From positions 124,001-188,000 of the forward strand of contig CAJTGJ010000002.1 in the NCBI GenBank assembly GCA_910575695.1: a DNA stretch of 64,000 nt, given 5' to 3'. Of the stretch, positions 49,883 through 58,885 are shown in pieces. Source of the DNA: Oscillospiraceae bacterium. GTDB lineage: Bacteria > Bacillota > Clostridia > Oscillospirales > Oscillospiraceae. Each line of letters opens with the position of its first letter. The first letter of the stretch is position 1. The translations under genes and the position numbers were made by a program. The notes under the pieces are model-generated. The model was not told the origin of the DNA. It saw only the letters and a list, made by a program, of their open reading frames with translations, and searched no databases.

Positions 49883-51475
49883 TTACCGGTCCCACTTCTC
49901 GATAAGGGCGAGAATCTGCTTCTCGAACTTGCCCAGATCCTTGTTGGAGCCGCCCTTGTTGTGGGCAATGACGTCCAACAGCTTCTGGCCCACGTCCTCC
50001 AGACGCCGGTAGGCCGGGGACAGGGCGGGGACCACCGGCTTGGGCGCCAGCTCCACGCCCGGGGCGATCATGCGGTTGGACAGCAGGTCGTAGACCTCCT
50101 CGTAATTAGGCGCGTGGGCGTCAAAGCCCAGCTCCTTCAGAGTCTGGGAGTAGTTCTCCGCCGCCCGGGCCTCGCCGTGGACCACAAACACCTGCTTGGG
50201 CCTGGGGGTGAAGGCGCTGATCCACCGTACCAGACCGTCCCGGTCGGCGTGGGAGCTCAGGCCGTGGAAGCGGACGATCCGCGCCCGGACCGCCACCTCC
50301 TCTCCGAACAGCCGCACCCGCTGGGCGCCGTCCAGAATCCGGCGGCCCAGACAGCCGTCTGCCTGGTAGCCTACGAACAGAATGGTGCACTCGGGCCTCC
50401 ACAGGTTGTGCTTCAAATGATGCCGGATGCGGCCCGCGTCGCACATACCGGAGGCGGAAATGATCACTTTGGGGTTGGGGTCGGTGTTCAGGGTGCGGGA
50501 TTCCTCGCTGCTTTCGGTGATGTTCAGCCCAGGGAAGCGGAACAGCGCCCCGCCCCGGAGGTGCTCGATGGCCTCCTCGTCCAGGTAGCCTGTCAAATCG
50601 CCGGAGAAGATTTCCGTGGCCGCTCCCGCCAGGGGGGAGTCCACGTAGACCTGGAAGTCCGGGTCGCAGGTGACCAGCCCCTCCTCCTTGATATGGCGGA
50701 TGAAGTACAAAAGCTCCTGCGTGCGGCCCACGGCAAAAGAGGGGATCACCAGATTTCCGCCCCGGGACAGGGTTTCCTCAATGACCTGGGCCAGGTCGGC
50801 GGAATAATTGGGTTTCTCCTTCACGTTGTGAAGGCGGTCGCCGTAGGTGCTCTCGGTGACCACGTAGTCCGCCTCCCGGATGTACTGGGGCGGGCGGATG
50901 ATGGGGGTCTTGCGGTTGCCCAGGTCGCCGGAAAAGACGATCTTCCTGGTCTCGCCCTCCTCGGTGAGCCACATCTCCACGCTGGCGGAGCCCAGCAGGT
51001 GGCCCGCGTCCACGAAGCGGATGCGGATGCCGTCGGAGATTTCCATTTCCTGCTCGTATTCGCAGGTGACGATGTGCCGCAGGGCCCGCTCCACGTCCAC
51101 CAGGGTGTACAGCGGCTCCACCGGCTCTTTGCCGGCCCGCTGGCCCTTCTGGTTTTCCCAGGCGGCGTCGCTCTCCTGGATGTGGGCGGAGTCCCGGAGC
51201 ATGATGTCCAGCAGCTGCGCCGTCAGCCGGGTGCAGTAGATATTGCCCCGGAAGCCCTGCTTCACCAGCAGGGGGATGCGCCCGGAATGGTCGATGTGGG
51301 CGTGGGTGACGACCACGTCGTCGATGTAGGACGGGGAGAAATCCAGCTCACGGTTGTCCCGTTCGTCCCGGCCCTGCTGGAGCCCGCAGTCCACCAGGAC
51401 CTTATGTCCGTTGGTCTCCACGCAGTGGCAGCTGCCTGTGACCGCCTTGGCCGCGCCGAAGAATGTCAGTTTCAT
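49883..51475 (-). CDS. Metallo-beta-lactamase/beta-CASP family RNA-processing exonuclease-like protein
   Basis: 530 aa. MBL core: GAAKAVTGSCH, LVDCGLQQG, THAHIDHSGRIP (zinc ligands), AGHLLGSASVEM, FSGDLGNRKTPI. beta-CASP: VIPSFAVGRTQELLY, ISASGMCDAGRIRHHLK and the terminal His motif SSHADRDGL. This matches the CPSF/YsxC-like RNase group found widely in Clostridia. Start ATG at 51475 behind GGAGGTGC. Promoter: on the minus strand TTTACA (51556-51551), 17 nt, TACAAT (51533-51528). Confidence 0.88.
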   Translation of the reverse strand: MKLTFFGAAKAVTGSCHCVETNGHKVLVDCGLQQGRDERDNRELDFSPSYIDDVVVTHAHIDHSGRIPLLVKQGFRGNIYCTRLTAQLLDIMLRDSAHIQESDAAWENQKGQRAGKEPVEPLYTLVDVERALRHIVTCEYEQEMEISDGIRIRFVDAGHLLGSASVEMWLTEEGETRKIVFSGDLGNRKTPIIRPPQYIREADYVVTESTYGDRLHNVKEKPNYSADLAQVIEETLSRGGNLVIPSFAVGRTQELLYFIRHIKEEGLVTCDPDFQVYVDSPLAGAATEIFSGDLTGYLDEEAIEHLRGGALFRFPGLNITESSEESRTLNTDPNPKVIISASGMCDAGRIRHHLKHNLWRPECTILFVGYQADGCLGRRILDGAQRVRLFGEEVAVRARIVRFHGLSSHADRDGLVRWISAFTPRPKQVFVVHGEARAAENYSQTLKELGFDAHAPNYEEVYDLLSNRMIAPGVELAPKPVVPALSPAYRRLEDVGQKLLDVIAHNKGGSNKDLGKFEKQILALIEKWDR

Positions 51476-51527
51476 CCAAAAAGCACCTCCGAATATCCCT
51501 GTTATATTGTATAGTTTCCCTAATTGC

Positions 51528-51556
51528 ATTGTATACCAGGCGGCAGGAAATGTAAA
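51528..51556 (-). promoter_or_regulatory. Promoter of the beta-CASP nuclease gene
   Basis: On the minus strand TTTACA, 17-nt spacer, TACAAT; a second TATACA-type box lies about 20 nt downstream, so the exact start is uncertain. Confidence 0.6.
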
Positions 51557-51614
51557 GGTTTTCCCCAAAATTTTTCTCGAGAGAACATCGCCAGGCTGGC
51601 AGGGGGAAATTCCG

Positions 51615-51652
51615 ATAAAAAGGAGCAGTACCGTTCAAGGGTACTGCTCCTT
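51615..51652 (-). terminator. Terminator of the PepSY protein gene
   Basis: On the minus strand AAGGAGCAGTACC (arm 51652-51640) pairs with GGTACTGCTCCTT (51632-51620), a perfect 13-bp stem, followed by TTTATC. Confidence 0.85.
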
Positions 51653-51671
51653 CAAGGGGGATGATGAATAA

Positions 51672-52691
51672 TCAGTTCCGGCGTTCGATATCCCGGCTGA
51701 TAATGCTTCCGGTCTCGGCGCTGATCTCATACTCATATTCCATAGAACCGGCATAAAACTCCACTTTGTACACCTTCCGGCCGTCGTCCCAGTCCAATTT
51801 GACCTTGGTGAAGACCGCGCCGCCCGCGCTGACCCCGGCGTCCGCCAGGGCGATCTCCTTGGCCCGGTCGGCGGAGATCGTTCCGGCGCCGGTGGAGCCG
51901 CCGGGCGCGGCGGACCCGTTTGTATCCCGCTCCGCGCTGAGGATCTTCCCGGTGATGGCGTCGATCTTATATTCATACTCTGTCGTGCCGCTGTAAAACT
52001 CCACCTCGTATACCATCCGTCCGTCGTCCCGATCCAGTTTGGTCTTTGTGAAAACCGCGCTGCCCGCGCTGACCCCGGCGTCCGCCAGGGCGATCTCCTT
52101 GGCCCGGTCAGCGGAGATCGTTCCACTGCCGGAGGGGCTGCCGGGCACGATAAAGTCGTCTAACTCCTGGTCCATGCTGAGGATTTTCCCGGTGATGGCG
52201 TCGATTTCGTAGTCATACCCCACGGAGCCGCTGTAAAATTCCACGTCGTATTGGTACCGTCCGTCATCCAGCTCCAGCTTTACCTTGAGGAATATGGCGG
52301 CCCCTTCTTTCAGTCCGGCGTCCGCCAGGGCGATCTCCTTCGCCCGCTCCGCGCTTATATAGGAGCCGGAGGCCCCGCCTTGGGTGAGCAGACGGTCCTG
52401 CGTGGTGAGCTGGACCATTCGATTTGCCGAGTCAAACCGGACGTCCAGGCCCAGCGCCTCGCTGATGGCGCGGACCGGGACATAGGTAGTCCCGCTGTAG
52501 AGGAACACCGGAACCTGGCGGCCGGTGACATCCCTTGGGATAAAGACTGCCCCATTGATGGAAAGGCCCACCCCGTCCTCCACGTCGATCGTCCGCCTGG
52601 AGGCCGCGAAGGCAGTCGCGCACAGACACATGATCAGCAACAGAGCCGCGAAGCCAGCGCCGAAGCCCTTCCAGAATTCTGCCTTTTTCAT
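51672..52691 (-). CDS. Secreted protein with stalk (copper-amine-oxidase N-like) domain and three PepSY repeats
   Basis: 339 aa. Signal peptide 1-29 (basic MKKAEFWKG, hydrophobic core, cleavage near AFA-A). Residues about 33-100 are a stalk-type domain (INGAVFIPRDVTGRQVPVFLYSGTTYVPVRAISEALG). Three PepSY repeats follow, each with ISADRAKEIALADAG, a YxVEFYSG strand and Y-E-I-DAITGKIL, starting near 110, 190 and 270. Repeats 2 and 3 are nearly identical in DNA, so one duplication is recent. PepSY domains bind or inhibit proteases at the cell surface; exact role unknown. Confidence 0.88.
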   Translation of the reverse strand: MKKAEFWKGFGAGFAALLLIMCLCATAFAASRRTIDVEDGVGLSINGAVFIPRDVTGRQVPVFLYSGTTYVPVRAISEALGLDVRFDSANRMVQLTTQDRLLTQGGASGSYISAERAKEIALADAGLKEGAAIFLKVKLELDDGRYQYDVEFYSGSVGYDYEIDAITGKILSMDQELDDFIVPGSPSGSGTISADRAKEIALADAGVSAGSAVFTKTKLDRDDGRMVYEVEFYSGTTEYEYKIDAITGKILSAERDTNGSAAPGGSTGAGTISADRAKEIALADAGVSAGGAVFTKVKLDWDDGRKVYKVEFYAGSMEYEYEISAETGSIISRDIERRN

Positions 52692-52759
52692 GATAATTAC
52701 TCCTTTCTCGGTTCAAGCTCTTTCGACAGAGCCGTCCGCCATAAAGGCGCGGCAACCAC

Positions 52760-52788
52760 ATTATATAAACGGCCTGGAAAAAAGTCAA
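52760..52788 (-). promoter_or_regulatory. Sigma-A promoter of the PepSY protein gene
   Basis: On the minus strand TTGACT (52788-52783), 17-nt spacer, TATAAT (52765-52760). The intergenic region 52692-52977 otherwise holds only the divergent promoter below and no gene. Confidence 0.85.
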
Positions 52789-52875
52789 GCGCGGACCCTG
52801 CGCACGCCGCGCGGCGGTTTCCGGGAAAATAAAAAAGGGATCAGAGCATTTCGTGGGGAACGGGCAAATATGTCC

Positions 52876-52905
52876 TTGTCTTTCCCCCCATGGGTGTGGT
52901 ATAAT
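52876..52905 (+). promoter_or_regulatory. Promoter of the c-di-GMP/phosphorelay operon
   Basis: TTGTCT (52876-52881), 18-nt spacer, TATAAT (52900-52905) with upstream TGG (extended -10). A CCCTCCG/CGGAGGG hairpin lies in the leader at about 52927-52950. Confidence 0.75.
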
Positions 52906-52977
52906 TCCGTAAGGTGAATTACTGTACCCTCCGCCGAAGTCCGGAGGGGGCACACTGTAGGATATGTATTTTGGGGG

Positions 52978-55071
52978 ATGCTTGCCTTGGAGAGAATCAC
53001 AGACAAACAAAAAATCCTCATTGTGGACGATTCTGAGATGAACCGTTCCATTCTGGCGGATATGCTGGGAGACGAGTACGAGATCCTGGAGGCGGAGAAT
53101 GGCAAAGAGGGCGTGGCCATGCTGCAAAAGTGCTGCGGGGATATCTCGCTGGTGCTGCTGGATATCGTCATGCCCGAGATGGACGGCTTCGGCGTACTCA
53201 ACGTTATGAATAAAAACCAATGGATCGCGGACGTGCCCGTGATTATGATTTCGGCGGAGAGCGGCTCCTCCCACATTGAGCGGGCCTTTGACCTGGGGGT
53301 CACCGATTTCATCAGCCGCCCCTTCGACGCGCTGATCGTCCACCGGCGGGTGGTGAATACCATCCTGCTGTACGCCAAGCAGAAAAAGCTGGTGGCGCTG
53401 GTGGCCGACCAGATCTACGAGAAGGAACACAGCAACAGCATGATGATCGACATACTCAGCCACATCGTGGAGTTCCGCAACGGCGAGAGCGGGATGCACG
53501 TGCGGCACGTGCATATGCTGACGGAGACTGTGCTGACCACCCTGATGCGGAAAACGGACCGCTACCACCTGACGCCGGCGGATGTCTCGGTGATCAGCAC
53601 CGCGTCCGCCCTCCATGACATCGGGAAGATCGCCATCCCGGGGGAGATCCTCAACAAGCCCGGGCGGTTCACCGACGAGGAGTTCGCCATCATGAAGACC
53701 CACTCCATGGTGGGCGCGGATATGCTGGAGGCCCTGCCCTTCTATCATGACGAGCCGCTGGTGAAGGCGGCCTATCAGATTTGCCGCTGGCACCATGAGC
53801 GGTGGGACGGGCGGGGCTACCCCGACGGGCTGAAGGAGGATGAAATCCCCATCGGCGTTCAGGCGGTGGCGCTGGCGGACGTGTACGACGCCCTCACCTC
53901 CGAGCGGGTGTATAAGCCGGCCTTTTCCCACGAAAAGGCCATCCAGATGATCCTGAACGGGGAGTGCGGCGCCTTCAACCCCCTGATGATGGAGTGCCTG
54001 AGGGACTGCGCGGACGAGATCCTGGAGCAGCTCCAGGGGGACGGCGCCCTCCAGCAGAGCCAGCGGGAGATGCAGAACGTGGCCAGGGAGCTGCACAAGC
54101 ACGAGGAGCTCACCGCCTCCGAGCGCACCCTGGAGCTGCTGGAGCACGAGCGGATGAAATACAGCTTCTTCGCCTCCCTGACGGAGGACATCCAGTTCGA
54201 GTTTACCGTGCATCCGCCCATGGCCACCCTGTCCGCCTGGGGGGCGGAAAAGCTGGGGGTGCCGGAGATTATCATGGACCCCGCCCACAACGAAAAGGCC
54301 CTGGAGCTGCTGGGCGAGGACAAGTGGCGGGGGCTGGCCGACGCCCTCCACAGCACTACCCCGGGCCGCCCGATGATCAACTTTGACTGTATGCTCAACT
54401 ACAGCGACGGGCCCCGGTGGACCCGGATCGTGGCCCGGGCCACCTGGTCCTCCGACGAGCCGCCCCGGTACACCGGCGCCATCGGCAAAGCCATCGACAT
54501 ACACGATTCCCGGATGAGGCTGGACGATCTGGAGCGGCAGGCCACCCACGACGCCATGACCGGCCTGCTCAACCACGCCACCGCCAAGGCCAAGGTGCTG
54601 GAGCGGCTCCAGGAGAGGCCGGACGGCAGGTATGCCCTGGTCATATTCGACCTGGACCACTTCAAGCAGGCCAACGACACCTACGGCCATATGTTCGGCG
54701 ACAAGGTGCTCATACACGTGGCCAACAAGCTGCGCCAGAGCATCCGGGACGGGGACATCGCCGCCCGGGCCGGCGGGGACGAGTTTTTGATCTTCCTGGA
54801 GTGTAAGGACGAGGTGGAGCCCGCGGTGCAGCGCATCTACTCCGCCCTCACCGGGCGGTTCGAGGACTTCCCCATCTCGGTGAGCATGGGGGTGGCCACC
54901 ATCGAGTCGGTGGGCGGCAACTATGACGAGCTGTTTCAGGCCGCGGACAAGGCCCTGTACACCGTCAAGCGGTCCGGGCGGGGGTATTTCCGCTTCTACG
55001 ACGGCTCCATGTCGAAAACCCTGTCCGCCATCTCGCCCATCGACGGCGAGGCGGAGGCGGACCATACATAA
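52978..55071 (+). CDS. REC / HD-GYP / GGDEF bifunctional c-di-GMP signalling protein
   Basis: 697 aa. Receiver at the N-terminus (ILIVDDSEMNRSIL; phospho-Asp near 61 in LLDIVMPEMDG). HD-GYP phosphodiesterase at about 150-340: ALHDIGKIAIPGEIL, HHERWDGRGYPDGL, all metal and GYP residues present. A PAS-like segment (about 400-510) leads to a GGDEF diguanylate cyclase (about 520-680) with AGGDEF and an RxxD inhibitory site (RDGD) five residues before it. So the protein can in principle both make and break c-di-GMP. Start may instead be TTG at 52987, which has a better placed GGGGG. Confidence 0.92.
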   Translation: MLALERITDKQKILIVDDSEMNRSILADMLGDEYEILEAENGKEGVAMLQKCCGDISLVLLDIVMPEMDGFGVLNVMNKNQWIADVPVIMISAESGSSHIERAFDLGVTDFISRPFDALIVHRRVVNTILLYAKQKKLVALVADQIYEKEHSNSMMIDILSHIVEFRNGESGMHVRHVHMLTETVLTTLMRKTDRYHLTPADVSVISTASALHDIGKIAIPGEILNKPGRFTDEEFAIMKTHSMVGADMLEALPFYHDEPLVKAAYQICRWHHERWDGRGYPDGLKEDEIPIGVQAVALADVYDALTSERVYKPAFSHEKAIQMILNGECGAFNPLMMECLRDCADEILEQLQGDGALQQSQREMQNVARELHKHEELTASERTLELLEHERMKYSFFASLTEDIQFEFTVHPPMATLSAWGAEKLGVPEIIMDPAHNEKALELLGEDKWRGLADALHSTTPGRPMINFDCMLNYSDGPRWTRIVARATWSSDEPPRYTGAIGKAIDIHDSRMRLDDLERQATHDAMTGLLNHATAKAKVLERLQERPDGRYALVIFDLDHFKQANDTYGHMFGDKVLIHVANKLRQSIRDGDIAARAGGDEFLIFLECKDEVEPAVQRIYSALTGRFEDFPISVSMGVATIESVGGNYDELFQAADKALYTVKRSGRGYFRFYDGSMSKTLSAISPIDGEAEADHT

Positions 55072-55094
55072 CGCGATGAAGGAGAGTGCCTGAT

Positions 55095-55457
55095 ATGACG
55101 CTGAAAGAATGCTACGCCGCAATGGGCGGGGATTATGACGAGGCCATCGGCCGCCTGCGCAGCGAAAAGCTGGTGCAGAAGTTCGTGCTCAAGTTCCTCA
55201 ACGACCAGAGCTTTGAGCTGCTGTGCAGCTCCATGGAGTCGAAGAATTATGAGGAGGCATTCCGGGCGGCGCACACCATCAAGGGCGTGTGCTCCAACCT
55301 GGCCTTTAACGTGCTGGGCAAGTCCAGCAGCGAGCTGAGCGAGGCCCTGCGCCATGGCTACACCCCCGAGGCGGACGGCTTGGCCGATCAGGTCAAGGAG
55401 GACTACAGGAAAACCACCGATGCCATCCGGGCCTTCCAGGAGGCGGCTGGGGAATGA
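55095..55457 (+). CDS. Hpt (histidine phosphotransfer) domain protein
   Basis: 120 aa four-helix bundle with the phospho-His in AAHTIKGVCSNLAF (residue about 59). It passes phosphate between receiver domains. Stop overlaps the hybrid kinase start by 4 nt, and the REC/HD-GYP/GGDEF gene lies just upstream, so it is probably the relay between them. ATG at 55095 after AAGGAGAG. Confidence 0.9.
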   Translation: MTLKECYAAMGGDYDEAIGRLRSEKLVQKFVLKFLNDQSFELLCSSMESKNYEEAFRAAHTIKGVCSNLAFNVLGKSSSELSEALRHGYTPEADGLADQVKEDYRKTTDAIRAFQEAAGE

Positions 55458-58021
55458 AGGACAAAACGACACGGTTTTTGCTGGGAAGCCTGATCGGGGT
55501 CGTTCTGCTGTGCGTGTGCGTGTTCACCTTCTTCTCGGTTCATATGAGCGGAGAGAGCGCCCATGCGATCAATGAGGTGGGTACGCTGTATATGTCCCGG
55601 ATGAGCCAGCAGACCTCCAGCCACTTTGAGAGCATCATCGCCCTGCAGATGGACCAGCTCAGGTCGCTGGCGGACACCATCCCCTCCGCCGAGATCCACC
55701 ATGACAAGGCGCTCCAGGAGGAACTGATGGCCCAGGGCAGGGCGCGGGACTTCAGCTACCTGGGCTTCTGCGACAGCGAAGGCAGCGTTCAGATGCTGTA
55801 CGGCAGCCAGGTGACGGTGGTCGACCCCCAGCCCTTCGTGGACTCCATGGAAAACGGTGAGCGGAAGGTGGCCATCGGCATCAACGAGGAGGGGGAAAAG
55901 GTGGTGCTGCTGGGGGCTCCGTCGCCCTATCCCGAGGAAGGGGACTTTGACTGTCTGGCGCTGGTGGCGGGGCTGCCGGTGTCCTACATCAGCGACAACC
56001 TCACCCTGGAGGAGAACAGCGAGCGGGCCTACTCCTATATCATCCGGAAGGACGGATCCTTTGTCATCCGCAGCGCCGACGCCTACCGCAACAGCTACTT
56101 TGAGCGGGTGCGCTCCGTCTATGAGGACGTGAACGGCATGACGCCGGAGGCGTATATAGAGGACCTGACCGGGGCCATGGCCCATGGGGCGGATTACTCC
56201 AACGAGTTTACCATGGAGGGGGAGCGGTACCATCTGTACTGCACCAACCTGCCCTATTCCGAGTGGTACCTGATCACGTTCATGCCCTACGGCTCCCTGG
56301 ACAGCACCATCAACAGCTTTACCCGGGAGTGGAGCGGACTGACCTTGCTCAGCGCCGTGGTGATCCTCACGGCCCTGCTGCTGGTGTTCTTCAAATACTT
56401 CAAGCTCACCCGGGCCCAGCTCCATGAGGTGGAGGAGGCCCGGCGGGCGGCGGAGGCCGCCCGGAAGGAGGCGGAGCACGCCAACCGGGCCAAAAGTGAG
56501 TTTTTGTCCAACATGAGCCACGACATCCGCACGCCCATGAACGCCATCGTGGGCATGACCGCCATCGCTACCGCCAACATCGACGACACCAAGCAGGTGC
56601 AGAATTGCCTGAAGAAGATCACCCTGTCCAGCAAGCACCTGCTGGGGCTCATCAACGACGTGCTGGATATGTCCAAGATCGAGAGCGGCAAAATGACCCT
56701 CAATTTGGATCAGGTCTCCCTGCGGGAGGTGGTGGACAGCATCGTGTCCATCTGCCAGCCCCAGGTGAAGGCCAAGCAGCAGCAGTTCGATGTGTTCATC
56801 CACGACATCTTCACCGAAAATGTGCTGTGCGACAGTGTGCGGCTCAACCAGGTGCTGCTGAATCTGCTGTCCAACGCCATCAAGTTCACCCCCGAGGGCG
56901 GGGAGATCCATGTGGCGCTGTACGAGGAGGAATCCCCCAAGGGGGATGAGTTCGTGCGCATCCACGTCCAGGTGAAGGACACCGGGATCGGTATGTCCGA
57001 CGAGTTCCAGAAGCACATTTTTGACTCCTTCTCCCGGGAGGACAGCCAGCGTGTCCACCGCACCGAGGGCACCGGCCTGGGCATGGCCATCACCAAGTTC
57101 ATCGTGGTGGACGCCATGGGCGGCGCCATCGACGTGGACAGCTGCCAGGGCAAGGGCACGGAGTTCAAGGTCACTCTGGACCTGGAAAAGGCGGAGGTGA
57201 TGGAGGAGGACATGATCCTCCCCAACTGGAATATGCTGGTGGTGGACGACGACCGCCAGCTCTGCGAGAGCACCGCGTCCGCCCTGAATTCCATCGGCAT
57301 CAGCGCCGAGTGGGCGCTGGACGGGGAGGACGCCGTGGAAATGGTGTCCCAGCGGCACAAGCGGGGAGAGCCCTATCAGATCATCCTGCTGGACTGGAAG
57401 CTCCCCGGCATGGACGGCATTGCCACCGCCCGGTGCATCCGGGCGGAGCTGGGCAGCGAGGTGCCCATCCTCCTGATTTCAGCTTACGACTGGGCGGAGA
57501 TCGAGCATGACGCCAGGGAGGCCGGGATCACCGGCTTTATCAGCAAGCCGCTGTTCAAATCCACCCTGTTCAATTCCCTGCGGCAGTTTACCGGCCAGCC
57601 CGAGGAGGAGAAGCCGGAGGAGAAGAAGCAGGGCCGGGATCTGACTGGGCGGCACATCCTGCTGGCGGAGGACAACGAGCTGAACTGGGAGATCGCGTCC
57701 GAGCTGCTGGGCGAGGAGGGGCTGATCCTGGACTGGGCGGAAAACGGCGAGCTCTGTGTCCAGATGCTGGAAAAGTCCCCGGTGGGTTACTACGACGCGG
57801 TGCTGATGGACGTGCGTATGCCCGTGATGGGGGGCTACGAGGCCACCCAGGTGATCCGCGGCCTGAAGCGGGAGGATCACGACCTGCCTATCATCGCCAT
57901 GACCGCCGACGCGTTCGCTGAGGATGTGAAGCGCAGTTTGGACTGCGGCATGAACGCCCATGTGGCAAAGCCGATCGACGTGCGGGAGGTCATGCGGCTG
58001 CTGGATAAATTTATCAAGTGA
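55454..58021 (+). CDS. Hybrid sensor histidine kinase with two receiver domains
   Basis: 855 aa. TM1 about 8-33, an extracellular Cache-like sensor (about 35-290), TM2 about 296-316, a coiled-coil linker, HisKA with phospho-His in SNMSHDIRTPMNAIVG (about 355), HATPase with N box NLLSNAIKFTPEGG (about 469), FDSFSREDS and G box GTGLGMAIT, then receiver 1 (MLVVDDD, about 594) and receiver 2 (HILLAEDNE, about 734; DVRMPVMGGYEA). Receiver 1 has Asp in LLDWKLPGMDG. This is a BarA/ArcB-like phosphorelay kinase; it lies just ahead of the flagellar operon. Confidence 0.93.
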   Translation: MKDKTTRFLLGSLIGVVLLCVCVFTFFSVHMSGESAHAINEVGTLYMSRMSQQTSSHFESIIALQMDQLRSLADTIPSAEIHHDKALQEELMAQGRARDFSYLGFCDSEGSVQMLYGSQVTVVDPQPFVDSMENGERKVAIGINEEGEKVVLLGAPSPYPEEGDFDCLALVAGLPVSYISDNLTLEENSERAYSYIIRKDGSFVIRSADAYRNSYFERVRSVYEDVNGMTPEAYIEDLTGAMAHGADYSNEFTMEGERYHLYCTNLPYSEWYLITFMPYGSLDSTINSFTREWSGLTLLSAVVILTALLLVFFKYFKLTRAQLHEVEEARRAAEAARKEAEHANRAKSEFLSNMSHDIRTPMNAIVGMTAIATANIDDTKQVQNCLKKITLSSKHLLGLINDVLDMSKIESGKMTLNLDQVSLREVVDSIVSICQPQVKAKQQQFDVFIHDIFTENVLCDSVRLNQVLLNLLSNAIKFTPEGGEIHVALYEEESPKGDEFVRIHVQVKDTGIGMSDEFQKHIFDSFSREDSQRVHRTEGTGLGMAITKFIVVDAMGGAIDVDSCQGKGTEFKVTLDLEKAEVMEEDMILPNWNMLVVDDDRQLCESTASALNSIGISAEWALDGEDAVEMVSQRHKRGEPYQIILLDWKLPGMDGIATARCIRAELGSEVPILLISAYDWAEIEHDAREAGITGFISKPLFKSTLFNSLRQFTGQPEEEKPEEKKQGRDLTGRHILLAEDNELNWEIASELLGEEGLILDWAENGELCVQMLEKSPVGYYDAVLMDVRMPVMGGYEATQVIRGLKREDHDLPIIAMTADAFAEDVKRSLDCGMNAHVAKPIDVREVMRLLDKFIK

Positions 58022-58151
58022 GCGAATCTGCCGTTTCCGGGGCGGGCCTTGCCTGCCCGCCCCGGAAATGAATCGTGTGTAGATTTCCAATAATTCCAGG
58101 AATTTCAATTTGGTCAGTTTCACCAGAAAAACGCGGGGCGAAAGAAAAGAC

Positions 58152-58180
58152 TTGTATCTTGGAAGGCTTTGTGCTATAAT
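58152..58180 (+). promoter_or_regulatory. Upstream promoter of the flagellar region (P1)
   Basis: TTGTAT (58152-58157), 17-nt spacer, TATAAT (58175-58180), with TGC before the -10. Transcription would start near 58187. Confidence 0.8.
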
Positions 58181-58186
58181 ACAACC

Positions 58187-58290
58187 AAGTTGTGGTTGTA
58201 TGAACCCGGAAATGCCGCAGGCAGCTTTTTCCGGTCGGAAGAGCCCCCAAAGCCTTGTGCTCTAACGGCTTTTATGGGGGCTTATTCTAT
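58187..58290 (+). ncRNA. Candidate small RNA or structured leader upstream of flgB
   Basis: From P1 the transcript has a CCGGAAA/TTTCCGG stem (58206-58212 with 58228-58234), then a long hairpin AGCCCCC-AAAGCC (58242-58254) with GGCTTT-TAT-GGGGGCT (58267-58282), followed by TATTCTATT. The latter could be a weak terminator, giving an RNA of about 100 nt, or part of a flgB leader. The c-di-GMP riboswitch core was looked for and not found. Confidence 0.4.
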
Positions 58291-58332
58291 TGGCCCAGAG
58301 GCGGATCCGGCGGAATTTCCAAATATTAGTGG

Positions 58333-58361
58333 TTGCATTTTTTGCACGTATCATTCATAAT
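58333..58361 (+). promoter_or_regulatory. Proximal promoter of the flagellar operon (P2)
   Basis: TTGCAT (58333-58338), 17-nt spacer, CATAAT (58356-58361); start near 58368, giving a leader of about 47 nt to flgB with a small TTTC/GAAA hairpin just before AGGAGG. Confidence 0.65.
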
Positions 58362-58414
58362 AAATTAGTATAGTTGGAGAAGTGTTTCATCAGAAACAGG
58401 AGGTTAGTTTCGTT

Positions 58415-58852
58415 ATGGATTTCTTGACCAGTAATTCCCAGCTCCTCTTGGAGAAGTCGATGGGGTTTTTGTGGACCAAACAGGCGGCGATACTGGATAA
58501 TATTGCCAATGCTGAAACGCCGAACTATAAAGCCAAGGTGGTTACCTTTGAGGACAGCCTGCGGGCCCAGTTGGAGCAGCAGCTCTCGGCCGGGCGCGTT
58601 GTCATGTCCGGAGATGGCAGCCCGTCGGCCCAGAGCCTCAGCCGCGCCACCCAGTCGTCTATCCGCGGCACCATCCAGGACGCGGAGCCTGTGGTCTTCG
58701 AGGCCCAGGAGCAGACGCGCATGGACGACAACGGCGTGAACACCACCAGCGAGATGACCGAGCTGATCCGCAACGCCTACCAGCAGCAGTATGTCTATCA
58801 GGCCATCAACAAGCACTATTCCATCCTCTCGATGGCGGTGCGGGGCCAGTAA
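58415..58852 (+). CDS. flgB: Flagellar basal-body rod protein FlgB
   Basis: 145 aa proximal rod protein. Seen: LLEKSMGFLWTKQAAILDNIANAETPNYKAK at the N-terminus (flagellar rod signature) and the C-terminal SEMTELIRNAYQQQYVYQAINKHY helix. ATG at 58415 with AGGAGG ten bases upstream. First gene of the operon. Confidence 0.94.
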   Translation: MDFLTSNSQLLLEKSMGFLWTKQAAILDNIANAETPNYKAKVVTFEDSLRAQLEQQLSAGRVVMSGDGSPSAQSLSRATQSSIRGTIQDAEPVVFEAQEQTRMDDNGVNTTSEMTELIRNAYQQQYVYQAINKHYSILSMAVRGQ

Positions 58853-58885
58853 TGAAAGCTGAATGAAATTAGGAGGTACATACTT

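Noticed and set aside
58187..58414. c-di-GMP-I riboswitch upstream of flgB
   Set aside because: Only a chance CAAAGCC match; no paired GGGCAAACC/GNRA part.
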